Both the position numbers and the translations under genes were made by a program. Below the pieces are notes generated by a model. That model saw only the letters and a list, made by a program, of their open reading frames with translations. It made no database searches and was not told the origin of the DNA. Of a stretch of 64,000 nt of DNA, positions 37,377 to 48,313 are shown in pieces. This DNA comes from JAGMES01 sp023128035 (lineage in GTDB: Bacteria > Bacillota > Halanaerobiia > DY22613). Location of the stretch: positions 1 to 64,000 of the forward strand of contig DAOVRZ010000005.1 of NCBI GenBank assembly GCA_030627905.1, given 5' to 3'. The first letter of the stretch is position 1. Each line of letters begins with the position of its first letter.

Positions 37377-38191
37377 TTCTCAAATACCCCTCTCTTTGAT
37401 AAAATTTCAGAAGCTGTTTCTTCTATAGATTTGTTAGTCACTTCAATTATTGTACACCCAATTTTTTCCATAATTACACGGCAATAATCTAATTCCTTAT
37501 AGATACGTGTCATTTGAGCATAATCAGCATGTTCAAATTTCATAGATTTCAAACGCTGTTTACGGATTTTTTGTAATTCTTCTGGATCAATGACCAATCC
37601 AAAAATTTTTTCAGGATTAAATGAAAATAGTTCTGGGGATGGAGTCACTTCTGGTACTAAAGGTAAATTCCCAGCCTTAATTCCATGATAGGCTAAATAC
37701 ATACTTAGAGGTGTTTTTGATGTCCTACTAATTCCTATAATCACCAGATCACCTTTAAACAATGTACGTAAGTCTTTTCCATCATCACAGCGAACCGCAT
37801 GTTCAATTGCTTCAATCCTTTGATAATATGCCTGATCAATTTCGCGATATGCCCCTGGTTTAAAATCAGGAGTAATTTCGAAAAAATGCGAAATTTTCTC
37901 GATCACTGAACCCATTATATCAATAATTGGAAGATTAAACTTTTTGGCTTCTTCTTTAAGTGTTTCTTTTATTTCAGGTAAAATTATAGTATAAGCAATT
38001 AGACAATTAGTCTCTTTAAATTTCTCTAAAATTCTTAAAATCTGCTCAGGTTGATCAACATGTGTATATTTTTTTATACCTACCTCTTTTAAGCCAAATT
38101 GACTTAAACTGGCCCTCATTAACGTCTCTGCTGTTTCTCCAGTTGAATCAGCTATGATGATTACATTAGCCTTGTCATGCAAACTATTCAT
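37373..38191 (-). CDS. ppsR: PPDK/PEP-synthase regulatory kinase-phosphorylase (copy 1)
   Basis: DUF299-family bifunctional enzyme that switches PPDK or PEP synthase off by ADP-dependent Thr phosphorylation and on by Pi-dependent dephosphorylation. It has 272 residues with IIADSTGETAETLMRASL at the start and the P-loop-like GISRTSKTPLSMYLAYHG (about 153-170). AGGTGAT precedes the ATG. It lies between the CcpN-like gene and glpX, with ppdK beyond: a complete enzyme-plus-regulator unit. Confidence 0.95.
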   Translation of the reverse strand: MNSLHDKANVIIIADSTGETAETLMRASLSQFGLKEVGIKKYTHVDQPEQILRILEKFKETNCLIAYTIILPEIKETLKEEAKKFNLPIIDIMGSVIEKISHFFEITPDFKPGAYREIDQAYYQRIEAIEHAVRCDDGKDLRTLFKGDLVIIGISRTSKTPLSMYLAYHGIKAGNLPLVPEVTPSPELFSFNPEKIFGLVIDPEELQKIRKQRLKSMKFEHADYAQMTRIYKELDYCRVIMEKIGCTIIEVTNKSIEETASEILSKRGVFEK

Positions 38192-38223
38192 ATTATCACC
38201 TCATTAAAGTCGATGAAATAACG

Positions 38224-38868
38224 TTAGATATCTGAACAAAAACTTACCATACTATTAGCTAAAGTAGTTTTACTAAAACGCCCTACTACTTTTAACCTAG
38301 TAGCATTATTAACTTTTTCTTCAATTACAACAGGAAGAGCATCCACTTTACAATCCACTAATTTTCTTGATGCCATATAAAAAGACTCTTCCGGTCTTGT
38401 AACAATTATATTAGGCATCCGACTCATAACCACACTGATTGGTAATTTGTGAATATCTGCATCTCCAATCGTAACTTTTAATAAATCTTTTCTGCTAACT
38501 ACACCGACTAAATAACCATCATCGTCATTGACAAATAAAGTGCCAACATCTTCTAAAAAAAGAGTGACTATAGCATTATAAACTGTTGAATCTTCTTGAA
38601 TCACCAATGGATGAGATTGAAGGTTTTTTATCTTCATTTCCAATAGACTCTCAATTTTCCCTACCAAATCAGATTCCCGGATAAAATAATATCCAACTCG
38701 CGGTTTCGCATCCAAAATCTTAGCCATTGTTAATATTGATAAATCAGGGCGTAATGCTGCTCTTGTTAAACCTATTTTTTCTGCAATCTCTGAACTAGTG
38801 ATAGGTTCTTTTTCTTTAACAATCTCTATAATATGTTTTTGCCTTTCTGACAGTTTAATAAGCCACAC
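38224..38868 (-). CDS. ccpN: CcpN-like repressor, HTH plus CBS domains
   Basis: About 214 residues: N-terminal winged HTH (LSERQKHIIEIVKEKEPITS, EKIGLTRAALRPDLSILTMA), then two CBS domains (VYNAIVTLFLEDVGTLFV; GVVSRKDLLKVTIGD; VMSRMPNIIVTRPEESFYMA). This matches CcpN, which represses gluconeogenic genes in Bacillus and there also sits next to ppsR. The start is unclear: AGGAGG ends directly at the GTG used here, and the codon at a normal distance (nine bases) is ATT at 38859, giving IKLSERQ. Confidence 0.93.
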   Translation of the reverse strand: MWLIKLSERQKHIIEIVKEKEPITSSEIAEKIGLTRAALRPDLSILTMAKILDAKPRVGYYFIRESDLVGKIESLLEMKIKNLQSHPLVIQEDSTVYNAIVTLFLEDVGTLFVNDDDGYLVGVVSRKDLLKVTIGDADIHKLPISVVMSRMPNIIVTRPEESFYMASRKLVDCKVDALPVVIEEKVNNATRLKVVGRFSKTTLANSMVSFCSDI

Positions 38869-39293
38869 CTCCTGCCTTTAAGATTCTAGATAATTAAAAT
38901 CATACGTATAAAGTCGGGCGGGCTTAAGCCTTCCGAAAATGTTGTTCAATAAATATAACATATAATATTAGCCCTCAGTGCATTATGTTACACTTATTAT
39001 GCGCATTACGGTAATTTGTATAGCACATTTAATATATACGACATTATCTTCGAATTCCCTTCTTGTCCAAAAAAAATTTTACTTCAGCAATTCCCTCTAT
39101 TTTCTATAAAGCTGACTTTCCTAAAGAACGTTTTTCCTGCATGTATCTTTACTCGGCGTTATACCACTAAGCTTTCCATACATTAACAATAAAAAAGGAT
39201 AGCAAAAAATTAGTTACAATAGAGTTATTCTCTGCAACATCTTCTGCCATCCTTTTCTTACTATATACAATGTCATAAAACTTTATAGAAATA
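38869..39293. other. intergenic region with family B fragment
   Basis: 425 bases without a gene. Near 38927-38947 it has CCTTCCGAAAATGTTGTT, which matches one end of family B copy B4, so a relic copy is likely. A terminator is at 39191-39257. The rest is AT-rich and probably holds the ccpN promoter. Confidence 0.5.
39191..39257 (-). terminator. terminator after second ppsR
   Basis: On minus, AAAAGGATGGC pairs with GCTATCCTTTT (one wobble) around a long loop and ends in a T-run. Confidence 0.6.
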
Positions 39294-40094
39294 TCATTTC
39301 CCGATTAACTTCTGAACCTCATTTGCCGATTCTTCAATAGAACGATTTGTAACATCAACAACTGGACAGCCAATTCGAGCCATCATCTCTTCAGCATATT
39401 CTAATTCTTCGTTAATACGATTGATAGATGCATACGTTGCATGAGCATCTAATCCAAGACATCTGAGTCTTTTTAAGCGAATCTCATTTAAAAGAAGTGG
39501 GTCAATTGTTAATCCGACTACTTTATCTTTTGGATTTTCGAATAATTCTTGAGGAGGTGTAACTTCAGGTACCAAGGGAATGTTAGCTGCTTTATATCCT
39601 TTATACGCCAGATAAATACACATAGGAGTTTTTGAAGTACGAGAAACTCCTGTCAAAACTACATCTGAAAGCAAAATCCCCTTTGCATCATTCCTGTCAT
39701 CATATTTAACAGTAAACTCAATGGCATCTACACGAGTGAAGTACTCCTTATCTAACTTATGCAAAAGCCCTGGTTTCAGCTTAGGTTCCAAATCATAAAT
39801 CTTGGAAAAAACATTCATCATCGGGCCCATAATATCAACATTCAAAACAGCAGCTTCATTTGCATATTTTGCCATCATCTCTCCTAAACCAGGAGTTACA
39901 AGAGTGTATGCAATCACACCTTTAGGTTCTTGCTTAGCTTGATAAACTACTTTCCGAATATCTTCCTCAGATTGTATATGACTAAACTTCTTAATCTTTA
40001 CTTTTCCTGAATTAAACTGACTAGCAGCAGCTTGAACTACACTTTTAGCTGTTTCACCAATCGAATCTGATACAATAAATACTACTGGTTCCAA
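39294..40094 (-). CDS. PPDK/PEP-synthase regulatory kinase-phosphorylase (copy 2)
   Basis: A 266-residue paralogue of the protein at 37373, with IVSDSIGETAKSVVQAA and the same GVSRTSKTPMCIYLAYKG P-loop region and NIPLVPEVTPPQELF. Catalytic motifs are intact. GGGAGGGG precedes the TTG start. Standing before ccpN, it is a second regulator of the same family within 3 kb; only one PPDK target is in the window, so the two may serve different targets (for example PEP synthase) or conditions. Confidence 0.93.
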   Translation of the reverse strand: MEPVVFIVSDSIGETAKSVVQAAASQFNSGKVKIKKFSHIQSEEDIRKVVYQAKQEPKGVIAYTLVTPGLGEMMAKYANEAAVLNVDIMGPMMNVFSKIYDLEPKLKPGLLHKLDKEYFTRVDAIEFTVKYDDRNDAKGILLSDVVLTGVSRTSKTPMCIYLAYKGYKAANIPLVPEVTPPQELFENPKDKVVGLTIDPLLLNEIRLKRLRCLGLDAHATYASINRINEELEYAEEMMARIGCPVVDVTNRSIEESANEVQKLIGK

Positions 40095-40170
40095 ATTTTT
40101 TCCCCTCCCTAAATTTAATAAGTCGTCCTTAATATATAATTAAGGACGACAGCCTTACACATAAATTACA

Positions 40171-40315
40171 GTCGAGATAATAACTACGTTATTATCTCTT
40201 AAATTTAACAACTTTCGGAAGGAGATTGTGACTCCTGAGAAAGAAAGTTCCAACAAGTTAACTTACTCCCGCTTACAAAAGTTAGAGGACATTGCCTTCC
40301 AAAAATGTTGTTAAA
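40171..40315 (-). mobile_element. palindromic element, family B, copy B4
   Basis: About 145 bp. Opens TTTAACAACATTTTTGGAAG, closes CCTTCCGAAAGTTGTTAAA, terminal hairpin with perfect arms GAGATAATAAC / GTTATTATCTC, ends CGAC. It lies five bases past the stop of the membrane-protein gene at 40318. Confidence 0.83.
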
Positions 40316-40317
40316 TA

Positions 40318-40809
40318 TTAAATATTAGATTTTAAATTACGTCTACTTCTGTAATAAAAATATCCTCCAGCTATGATCAATAAAATCGGTAAAATTTCGC
40401 CTGCTGCTGCTGATGCAAAATTGATCACTAAAGCTACCATCGAACCAAGACCCAAAATTCCAACAGGTATTAACAACCCCTTTTCTCTCTCACCAAATAT
40501 ATACAATTGAAACAAACCAAAAGCTACTGAAAAAGGGAAAAGAGGCCATAAAACTGACATCAAACCCCAATTAAAGATGGAGCAAATAAAGAAGATTATA
40601 CCCACAATTGTCAAGATCCCACCTGGCACTAAAAGCCCAGACAAATTATTATCATAGAAATAAGCTATTTCCATAATAATACCAGGTAATAAAATAAATA
40701 TTGGCCAAAAGACTTCCCACCCAGTCCGTAAAATACCTATCTTAGCTAGTAACAACAAACATCCGAAAGCAATTAAACCTATACCAATCAATTCATTTCT
40801 TTTGTACAT
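40318..40809 (-). CDS. small multi-pass membrane protein
   Basis: A 163-residue protein with about six hydrophobic segments (ELIGIGLIAFGCLLLLAKI; VFWPIFILLPGIIMEI; GGILTIVGIIFFI; and so on) and a basic C-terminal tail YYRSRRNLKSNI. The repeated LLPGI/WP pattern resembles DUF5668 or LiaF-type membrane domains. Function unknown. GGGGAGGTG precedes the ATG. Confidence 0.75.
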   Translation of the reverse strand: MYKRNELIGIGLIAFGCLLLLAKIGILRTGWEVFWPIFILLPGIIMEIAYFYDNNLSGLLVPGGILTIVGIIFFICSIFNWGLMSVLWPLFPFSVAFGLFQLYIFGEREKGLLIPVGILGLGSMVALVINFASAAAGEILPILLIIAGGYFYYRSRRNLKSNI

Positions 40810-40902
40810 AAAAGCACCTCCCCTGACCTAATATGTCTATGTTTGTATAATTCTACATCTCTAACCTAATTCCCTGCTTAAGGAGAGGATCTACATTGTT
40901 AT

Positions 40903-41340
40903 TTAATCATTTTCCTCAAAACTATCTTTTGTATTCTCTGTTGTTTGAGACTTGTTAACAGGTTCACGTCGCTCAATAGTAATCTTACACCGGGTCACTA
41001 AAGCAGTCAACCCACCAAGAATCGCCACGGTTGGAGCAATAACAGTACCTAATACTCCTATAGTCGCCGGAATCTCGACCAAAGTATTCCCATCTTCACC
41101 TTTGATGATGATTCTAGTTACATTTCCTTTCTTGATTAATTCTTTAACTTTATCAACCATATCTGAACCTTTAACCCAAAATTCTTCTGTTACTTTACTA
41201 TGTTGATCCTGTTTTTCTAAATCAATAATCGCTTTTACAACATCATCATTTGCTCTAGTCAAAGCCTCTTCCGCTTCAGCATAACTAACCCCTGTACGCT
41301 CTCGAATCATATCCAAAATTTCTAGCCGTTCTCGATCCAT
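40903..41340 (-). CDS. DUF4342 protein with UBA-like N-terminus
   Basis: A 145-residue protein. Residues about 4-42 form a UBA/TS-N-like helical domain (MIRERTGVSYAEAEEALTRA). The DUF4342 region follows (VKELIKKGNVTRIIIKGEDG, GNTLVEIPATIGVLGTVIAP) with a hydrophobic, possibly membrane-associated stretch. Function unknown. GGAGGGAG precedes the ATG; it starts 11 bases after recO ends upstream region to 41352. Confidence 0.82.
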   Translation of the reverse strand: MDRERLEILDMIRERTGVSYAEAEEALTRANDDVVKAIIDLEKQDQHSKVTEEFWVKGSDMVDKVKELIKKGNVTRIIIKGEDGNTLVEIPATIGVLGTVIAPTVAILGGLTALVTRCKITIERREPVNKSQTTENTKDSFEEND

Positions 41341-41351
41341 AATTCTCCCTC

Positions 41352-42110
41352 CTATTTACCCATTTTTTTTATAGATTTAAGAAAATCTAATGATTTTAAA
41401 CGATGATCCAAATGATAATGAACAAATGGTTCAATGACCTGTTCCATCTCTCTACGTGCATATTCAGAAACTTTAAGTTTCTTTAATTGCCTATAATTTG
41501 AGTTGAGAAAATGTTTCATAATTTCGATTGTCCCACGTGAAATAGATACTGTAGAACCAGAAATTTCTTTACTGCAGTTAGAACAAACTATTCCTCCTGC
41601 TCCAAGGTGAAATTGTAAGTTATTTTCTCCGATTGGATTAGTACATTGCTGACAATACTCTAATACTGGTTGAAATCCAAGGAGCCTCATCATTCTCAAT
41701 TCAAATATTCTCATAATTATCTCTAAATCTTCTTCTGTCACTAACAGATAAAGTGTTTTCAAAAGTAAAACAAAAATTCCTTCGTTAGAATCTTCTTCAA
41801 ATGTTGTTTCTCTTACTAAATCTAAAACATAGGTTCCATAAGCCATCCGAAAAAGATCCTCACGGAGTTTACTAAAAGATTCCTTGATGTCAGTCTGATT
41901 GAGCCGATCCAGACTTTTTCCAGAATATATGAGCAAATCCGCATATGTAAACAGTTGAGTCGATCCTGCAAGAGAGCTTCTTGCACGTCGTACTCCTTTC
42001 GCAACTGCCTTTACTTTACCACGATCCCTTGTATAATAAGTAATAATCCGGTCCGCTTCTCCTAAATCAAATTGATGTAAAACAATTCCTTCTGTCTTAT
42101 AAAGTGGCAT
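41352..42110 (-). CDS. recO: DNA repair protein RecO
   Basis: RecFOR mediator that helps load RecA onto SSB-coated single-stranded DNA. It has 252 residues: N-terminal OB-fold (YKTEGIVLHQFDLGEADRII), helical middle (FELRMMRLLGFQPVLEYC), and four Cys zinc site (CQQC...CSNC). The ATG at 42110 follows GGAGACGG. Order era-...-recO is conserved in Firmicutes, but pcm-like and deoC genes intervene here. Confidence 0.96.
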   Translation of the reverse strand: MPLYKTEGIVLHQFDLGEADRIITYYTRDRGKVKAVAKGVRRARSSLAGSTQLFTYADLLIYSGKSLDRLNQTDIKESFSKLREDLFRMAYGTYVLDLVRETTFEEDSNEGIFVLLLKTLYLLVTEEDLEIIMRIFELRMMRLLGFQPVLEYCQQCTNPIGENNLQFHLGAGGIVCSNCSKEISGSTVSISRGTIEIMKHFLNSNYRQLKKLKVSEYARREMEQVIEPFVHYHLDHRLKSLDFLKSIKKMGK

Positions 42111-42180
42111 AATCCCGTCTCCTTCAATCATCCTATCTATTCTTTTTCGTCAAAAATCTTTAAAACACCTTCTTCACATC

Positions 42181-43128
42181 TTAAAATATCGGGATTAATT
42201 GCCATTCATCTTTATCACTATTATATTCAAATTCAAAGTCACCTATTCCAGGTTTATCTGCACTTCTCCACTGTTCTATCAAATTGCGATAATCCCGTGG
42301 TTTTTCAAGCTGATCCTCATTATACTTGGCGATCATCAATAAAACCAGCCCTATGATCTGGCGGTGAGATATATCTAACCCACTCTTTAAAAGATTATCT
42401 GTTAATCGTCGATAATGTAAACCAAACTTTTTTTCCATTTTCTTTTCTTCACCCATACCACGAATTGGAACAAACTTAACCGGGAAACCGACCAATGATC
42501 CTCGATATTTGGAAACATCGAACTGACGAAGTTTAAGAGTAATTGTAATGAAGTCATAAAAATTAAAAGGAATTAGAATAATTCCGCTTTGATCTAATTG
42601 TCTAATCAATTGAGGATAAATGGATTCTGCACCTGCTGTAACTATAATTCGATCATAAGATGCACCTGGCGGATATCCTTTTCTTCCATCCCCAGCAATA
42701 ACAGTAACCCCCGGATAACCTACATTGCGCAAAATTTGTGAAGCTCTTTCAGCTAAATCTGCCTCCAACTCCATCGTGTAAACCAAATCACTCCGACCTA
42801 CAATTTCAGCGATTAAAGCCGCATTATAGCCAGAAGCTGTTCCAATTTCTAAAACTTTGAGACCTTTTTTTAATTCTAATTCTTCTAGCATCATAGCCAT
42901 TACGTGAGGTTGTGACGATGAACTGATTCTACCTTTAATCATTATTGCTTGATTCTTATAAACCTCAACAGGAGGAACAATACCAGACAAAAAATGATGA
43001 CGTTTAACTGTCCGAAAAGCCCGTTCTACTTCTGATACCTGAATTTTGCCTTCTTTTACTAAAGAATCAACCATAGATTGATTTCTTAAAAATAAACTTT
43101 CCTCTTTAATTGTTAGCCCACCCTTCAC
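42181..43128 (-). CDS. protein-L-isoaspartate O-methyltransferase-like protein
   Basis: About 315 residues. SAM-binding motif VLEIGTASGYNAALIAEIVG and preceding SSSSQPHVMAMMLEEL match isoaspartyl methyltransferases (PCMT), which repair damaged Asp/Asn residues; the usual GQTISQP is replaced by SSSSQP. A C-terminal extension of about 100 residues is longer than in standard PCMT. The ATG at 43170 lies in the deoC terminator U-run and is unlikely. GTG at 43128 is used; an ATT at 43110, seven bases after AAGGGTGG, has the better ribosome site. Confidence 0.82.
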   Translation of the reverse strand: MKGGLTIKEESLFLRNQSMVDSLVKEGKIQVSEVERAFRTVKRHHFLSGIVPPVEVYKNQAIMIKGRISSSSQPHVMAMMLEELELKKGLKVLEIGTASGYNAALIAEIVGRSDLVYTMELEADLAERASQILRNVGYPGVTVIAGDGRKGYPPGASYDRIIVTAGAESIYPQLIRQLDQSGIILIPFNFYDFITITLKLRQFDVSKYRGSLVGFPVKFVPIRGMGEEKKMEKKFGLHYRRLTDNLLKSGLDISHRQIIGLVLLMIAKYNEDQLEKPRDYRNLIEQWRSADKPGIGDFEFEYNSDKDEWQLIPIF

Positions 43129-43170
43129 TCTTTTACAGATAGTGTTTGAAAAAATTAGTTTTTTAAACAT

Positions 43171-43196
43171 AAAAAAAGGAGGTTTATTCCCTCCTC
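43171..43196 (-). terminator. terminator after deoC
   Basis: AGGAGG pairs with CCTCCT around a six-base loop, followed by seven T, five bases past the deoC stop. Confidence 0.75.
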
Positions 43197-43201
43197 AGTC
43201 T

Positions 43202-43903
43202 TTAATAATCATCTTCTGTAGTTTTGGCTTTACCAGTCACTAAAAATACACCTGAGCTAGCACCAATTCGATTAGCTCCAGCATCTATAAGGTCTACAGC
43301 ATCCTGAAATGTTCGAATACCTCCTGAAGCTTTTACTCCTATCTCGCGTCCTACAGCCTTACGCATCAGATTGATATGTTCTACTTTAGCTCCTCCAGAA
43401 CCAAATCCCGTGGAAGTCTTGACAAAGTCAGCTTTTCCTTCAACTGCTAAATTACAGGCTTTTACAATTTCTTTATCGGTTAGGTAACAAGTTTCAATGA
43501 TAACTTTAACTAAAACTCCATTTCCTATTGCAGATATCTTGGTCGCGGCAACAACAGCTTTAATATCGGCACGGACTAGATCATATGCCCCAGACTTAAA
43601 AGCTCCAATATTCATTACCATATCAATCTCTTGAGCACCCTGTTTTACTAGTTGACGAGCTTGAAAAGCCTTAGCCTCGGTAGAATTAGCTCCCAAAGGA
43701 AAACCCACCACTGTAGCTACTTTAACCGATGATTCCTTTAATAGTTTAACACACATAGGTACAAATATAGGATTTACACAAACAGCAGCAAACTTATATT
43801 TTAGAGCTTCCTGACATAGTGTCTTAATATCATGAACATTTGTTGTTGCAGATAATAAAGTATGATCGATCATTTTTGCTAAATCACGAGGTTTCATTGC
43901 CAT
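43202..43903 (-). CDS. deoC: deoxyribose-phosphate aldolase
   Basis: Splits 2-deoxyribose 5-phosphate to glyceraldehyde 3-phosphate and acetaldehyde in deoxynucleoside catabolism. It has 233 residues: MIDHTLLSATT, KFAAVCVNPIFV, VGFPLGANSTEAK, and the Schiff-base Lys in ADFVKTSTGFGSGGA, with KASGGIRTF. The ATG at 43903 has AAGGAGTG before it. Close to cdd, its partner in pyrimidine salvage. Confidence 0.97.
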   Translation of the reverse strand: MAMKPRDLAKMIDHTLLSATTNVHDIKTLCQEALKYKFAAVCVNPIFVPMCVKLLKESSVKVATVVGFPLGANSTEAKAFQARQLVKQGAQEIDMVMNIGAFKSGAYDLVRADIKAVVAATKISAIGNGVLVKVIIETCYLTDKEIVKACNLAVEGKADFVKTSTGFGSGGAKVEHINLMRKAVGREIGVKASGGIRTFQDAVDLIDAGANRIGASSGVFLVTGKAKTTEDDY

Positions 43904-43942
43904 AAATATCACTCCTTAAATAATTGCATATATAAATGTATT

Positions 43943-44836
43943 TTATTGTTTATATCCTAGTCTTTTTAATACTTCTTCTCGTTCTCGCCAGTCTTTGTTA
44001 ACTTTAACCCATAAATCCAAATATACCGAAATAGCGAGAAGGCCTTCAATATCTTCTCGTGCCAACTGACCTACTTTTTTAAGCATTAAACCTTTTTTCC
44101 CTATTATAATTCCCTTTTGAGATTTACGTTCTACAAAAATGGTAGCCCTAATATACATTTTATCCTTACGCTCTTCCATTTCTTCTATCTCAACGGCAAC
44201 TGCATGTGGAATTTCATCCCTTGTTAAGTGAAGTACCTTCTCTCTAATCATTTCAGCTACAATAAATTGTTCAATTTGATCTGTAATCATATCTTCTGGA
44301 TAGTACATTGGACCTTCTGGCAATCTTTCTACTATGCTATCTACCAGAATGTTAAGATTTTTATTTTTCAATGCAGAGATAGGGATAGCTGGAAAACCTG
44401 AAAATTCCTCGTATTCTTTAATCCTTTTTGCTAAAACTTCCTTAGAAATTTGATCAATTTTGTTCAATACAATTATGAATGAAGTCGAAATACCTTTAAT
44501 TCGATTTAAAATAAAATTATCTCCTTTGCCTGGAGAGTATTTAGCATCTACTAGAAATAAAACTACATCTACATCGTCTAAACTTTCATAGGCTGTCTTT
44601 ACAAGATATTCTCCCATTCTGTCATTCGGTTTATGAATTCCTGGAGTATCAATAAATACCAATTGGGCATCTTCTCTTGTTAATACACAATGAATTCGAT
44701 TTCTAGTTGTTTGTGGCTTATCTGAAGTTATAACCATCTTTTCACCAAGTAACGCATTAATCAAAGTAGACTTTCCCATATTCGGGCGTCCAATCATTGC
44801 TACAAATCCTGATCGAAATCCTTCTTCTCTTATCAT
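43943..44836 (-). CDS. era: GTPase Era
   Basis: Ras-like GTPase binding 16S rRNA during 30S maturation. It has 297 residues: G1 GRPNMGKSTLINALLG, G3 DTPGIH, G4 NKID, and a C-terminal KH domain (SQKGIIIGKKGLMLKKVG). It follows cdd by 16 bases, the usual cdd-era pair. The ribosome site (GAGATGAAG) is modest. Confidence 0.97.
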   Translation of the reverse strand: MIREEGFRSGFVAMIGRPNMGKSTLINALLGEKMVITSDKPQTTRNRIHCVLTREDAQLVFIDTPGIHKPNDRMGEYLVKTAYESLDDVDVVLFLVDAKYSPGKGDNFILNRIKGISTSFIIVLNKIDQISKEVLAKRIKEYEEFSGFPAIPISALKNKNLNILVDSIVERLPEGPMYYPEDMITDQIEQFIVAEMIREKVLHLTRDEIPHAVAVEIEEMEERKDKMYIRATIFVERKSQKGIIIGKKGLMLKKVGQLAREDIEGLLAISVYLDLWVKVNKDWREREEVLKRLGYKQ

Positions 44837-44852
44837 TTTAATTCTTCATCTC

Positions 44853-46362
<1,510 letters not shown>

Positions 46363-46378
46363 TAAGTTACACCTCCAG

Positions 46379-46990
46379 CTATTTCTCCCTGTGTGCGTTT
46401 TTACATTGAGGAATCAGTACCCCACCTGATAAAACCATTTTTATTCCTTCTTCTATGGACATGTCCAAAAATATTACATCTTTTTTAGGTACCATTACAA
46501 ACATCCCAGAAGTAGGGTTTGGAGTTGTGGGAACGAAAATATTTACAATTTCATCTCCAGCTTTTAACTCAACCTCATGAGCTCCAGCACTAGTAATAAA
46601 ACCCAATTGATATATTCCTTTTCTAGGGTATTCAATCATGATTACTTGTTTGAAAGCAGTTGTTGTGGTTTTATTCAAAACTGTTTCACTAATTTGCTTT
46701 ATTGTAATATAAATCTGCTTTACTAAGGGAATCCTAATCATAAAAGCCTCACTAAAACCAATTAACTTCCGACCTAGCACATTTTTACCAAATATCCCCG
46801 CCAAAACTATCAACACAAAACTTAAGACTACACCTAATCCATAAATCTCTCGTCCAAATAACAAGAAAATTATCGGTCGTAGTATTCGATCTAAAGTTGA
46901 AAAGACAGCATATAAGATATAAATTGTTGCGACAATCGGAAGTACTAAAATAAGACCAGTAATAGCATTATTTCGAATCTTCCGTAACAT
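46379..46990 (-). CDS. DUF502 membrane protein
   Basis: A 203-residue protein with two N-terminal membrane helices (ITGLILVLPIVATIYILYAV; YGLGVVLSFVLIVLAGIFG) and the conserved soluble region FKQVIMIEYPRKGIYQLGF, FVPTTPNPTSGMFVMVPKKD. The function is unknown. It begins eight bases after the CNNM gene. Confidence 0.92.
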   Translation of the reverse strand: MLRKIRNNAITGLILVLPIVATIYILYAVFSTLDRILRPIIFLLFGREIYGLGVVLSFVLIVLAGIFGKNVLGRKLIGFSEAFMIRIPLVKQIYITIKQISETVLNKTTTTAFKQVIMIEYPRKGIYQLGFITSAGAHEVELKAGDEIVNIFVPTTPNPTSGMFVMVPKKDVIFLDMSIEEGIKMVLSGGVLIPQCKNAHREK

Positions 46991-46997
46991 AATAGTT

Positions 46998-48281
46998 TTA
47001 TTCCTCCTCTAAATTTACTTCATTTTTTAATTCGACAATATCTAAATGTAATTTTAAAATACGATTCCCAGCCATTTCATTGATAGCAATCTTAATACCA
47101 TCATATTCCAATGTCTCCCCAGAAAAAGGAACATGCCCTAAAATGCCTAAAACCAAACCTCCAATGGTATCATAATCTTCTTCAGGAAAAGATCCATTCA
47201 AAAGGTCATTTAACTCATCTACTGGCATCCGAGCATCTACAATCAACTCACTATCAGATATAAAATGATAATCCAACTCTTCAACATCGTATTCATCCTG
47301 AATATCACCGACAATTTCTTCTAATAAATCTTCAATCGTTACAATTCCTGCTGTCCCACCATATTCATCTAACACAATAGCCATATGCACCTTTTTAACT
47401 CGTAATTCTGAAAGTAGTTGATTTACTTTTTTGCTATCAGGGATATAATACGCTGTCCGCATCAATTCTTCAATTTTTATATCATGAAAATCTTTTTTTA
47501 GAAATTTTAAAAGGTCTTTTGCATATAACACTCCTACAATATTATCTATTGTCTCAGAATAAACTGGAATCCGTGAATAACCTTTTTCAATAATTATATC
47601 CACAACTTCTTCAATAGGAGTATTTTTTTCTATACTGACCATATCAATCCTAGGAATCATTACTTCTCTAACCACTGTGTCGTCAAATTCAAAGATCGAA
47701 TGAATCATCTCTTTTTCTACTTCTTCTATAACCCCTTCTTCTTCTCCTACATTCACAACTCGAATTATCTCATCTTCTGTGATAAAAGGTTGCTGTTTAT
47801 TAGGGTCTCCGCCAATAAGACGAATTATTATATTAGTGATTTTAACCAATACTTTTACCAAAGGTTTAAAAATTACACCTAAAAACAACAAATATGGTGC
47901 AGACCAATAAGATACTTTTTCGGGGTTTTGAGCAGCAAATGATTTGGGAGTTATCTCACCAAAAAGAAGTACGAGAACCGTCATAAAAATTGTAGCAATC
48001 CATGGACCATGGGAACCAAATAAGTCCAGAGCCAGTGTCGTTGCCAAGGCAGATCCAGCAATATTAACTACGTTATTCCCTACCAAAATAGTGGTCAATA
48101 GCTTAGTCGGGCTTTTTAACAGACGATCTACGGCTTTGGCCCGTTCAACTCCTCTATGCATCTCATGTCTAATCTTAACCTTACTCACCGACATGAGAGC
48201 TGTCTCAGAACCAGAGAAAAAACTAGAAAACAAAATAAAAAACCCCAATAGCACCAATTCTGCAATTTGGATGGGTTCCAT
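46998..48281 (-). CDS. CNNM/CBS-domain membrane protein (hemolysin C/CorC family)
   Basis: A 427-residue protein: CNNM (DUF21) membrane domain with [19 protein letters not shown] and [17 protein letters not shown], two CBS domains ([34 protein letters not shown]), and a C-terminal CorC/HlyC domain ([20 protein letters not shown]). Bacterial members are linked to Mg2+ efflux or resistance; the hemolysin name is historical. The second ATG (48281) is chosen for spacing from GGAGG. Confidence 0.95.
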   Translation of the reverse strand: MEPIQIAELVLLGFFILFSSFFSGSETALMSVSKVKIRHEMHRGVERAKAVDRLLKSPTKLLTTILVGNNVVNIAGSALATTLALDLFGSHGPWIATIFMTVLVLLFGEITPKSFAAQNPEKVSYWSAPYLLFLGVIFKPLVKVLVKITNIIIRLIGGDPNKQQPFITEDEIIRVVNVGEEEGVIEEVEKEMIHSIFEFDDTVVREVMIPRIDMVSIEKNTPIEEVVDIIIEKGYSRIPVYSETIDNIVGVLYAKDLLKFLKKDFHDIKIEELMRTAYYIPDSKKVNQLLSELRVKKVHMAIVLDEYGGTAGIVTIEDLLEEIVGDIQDEYDVEELDYHFISDSELIVDARMPVDELNDLLNGSFPEEDYDTIGGLVLGILGHVPFSGETLEYDGIKIAINEMAGNRILKLHLDIVELKNEVNLEEE

Positions 48282-48313
48282 GATCATATAACCTCCCTTA
48301 GCCGCCTAGATAA

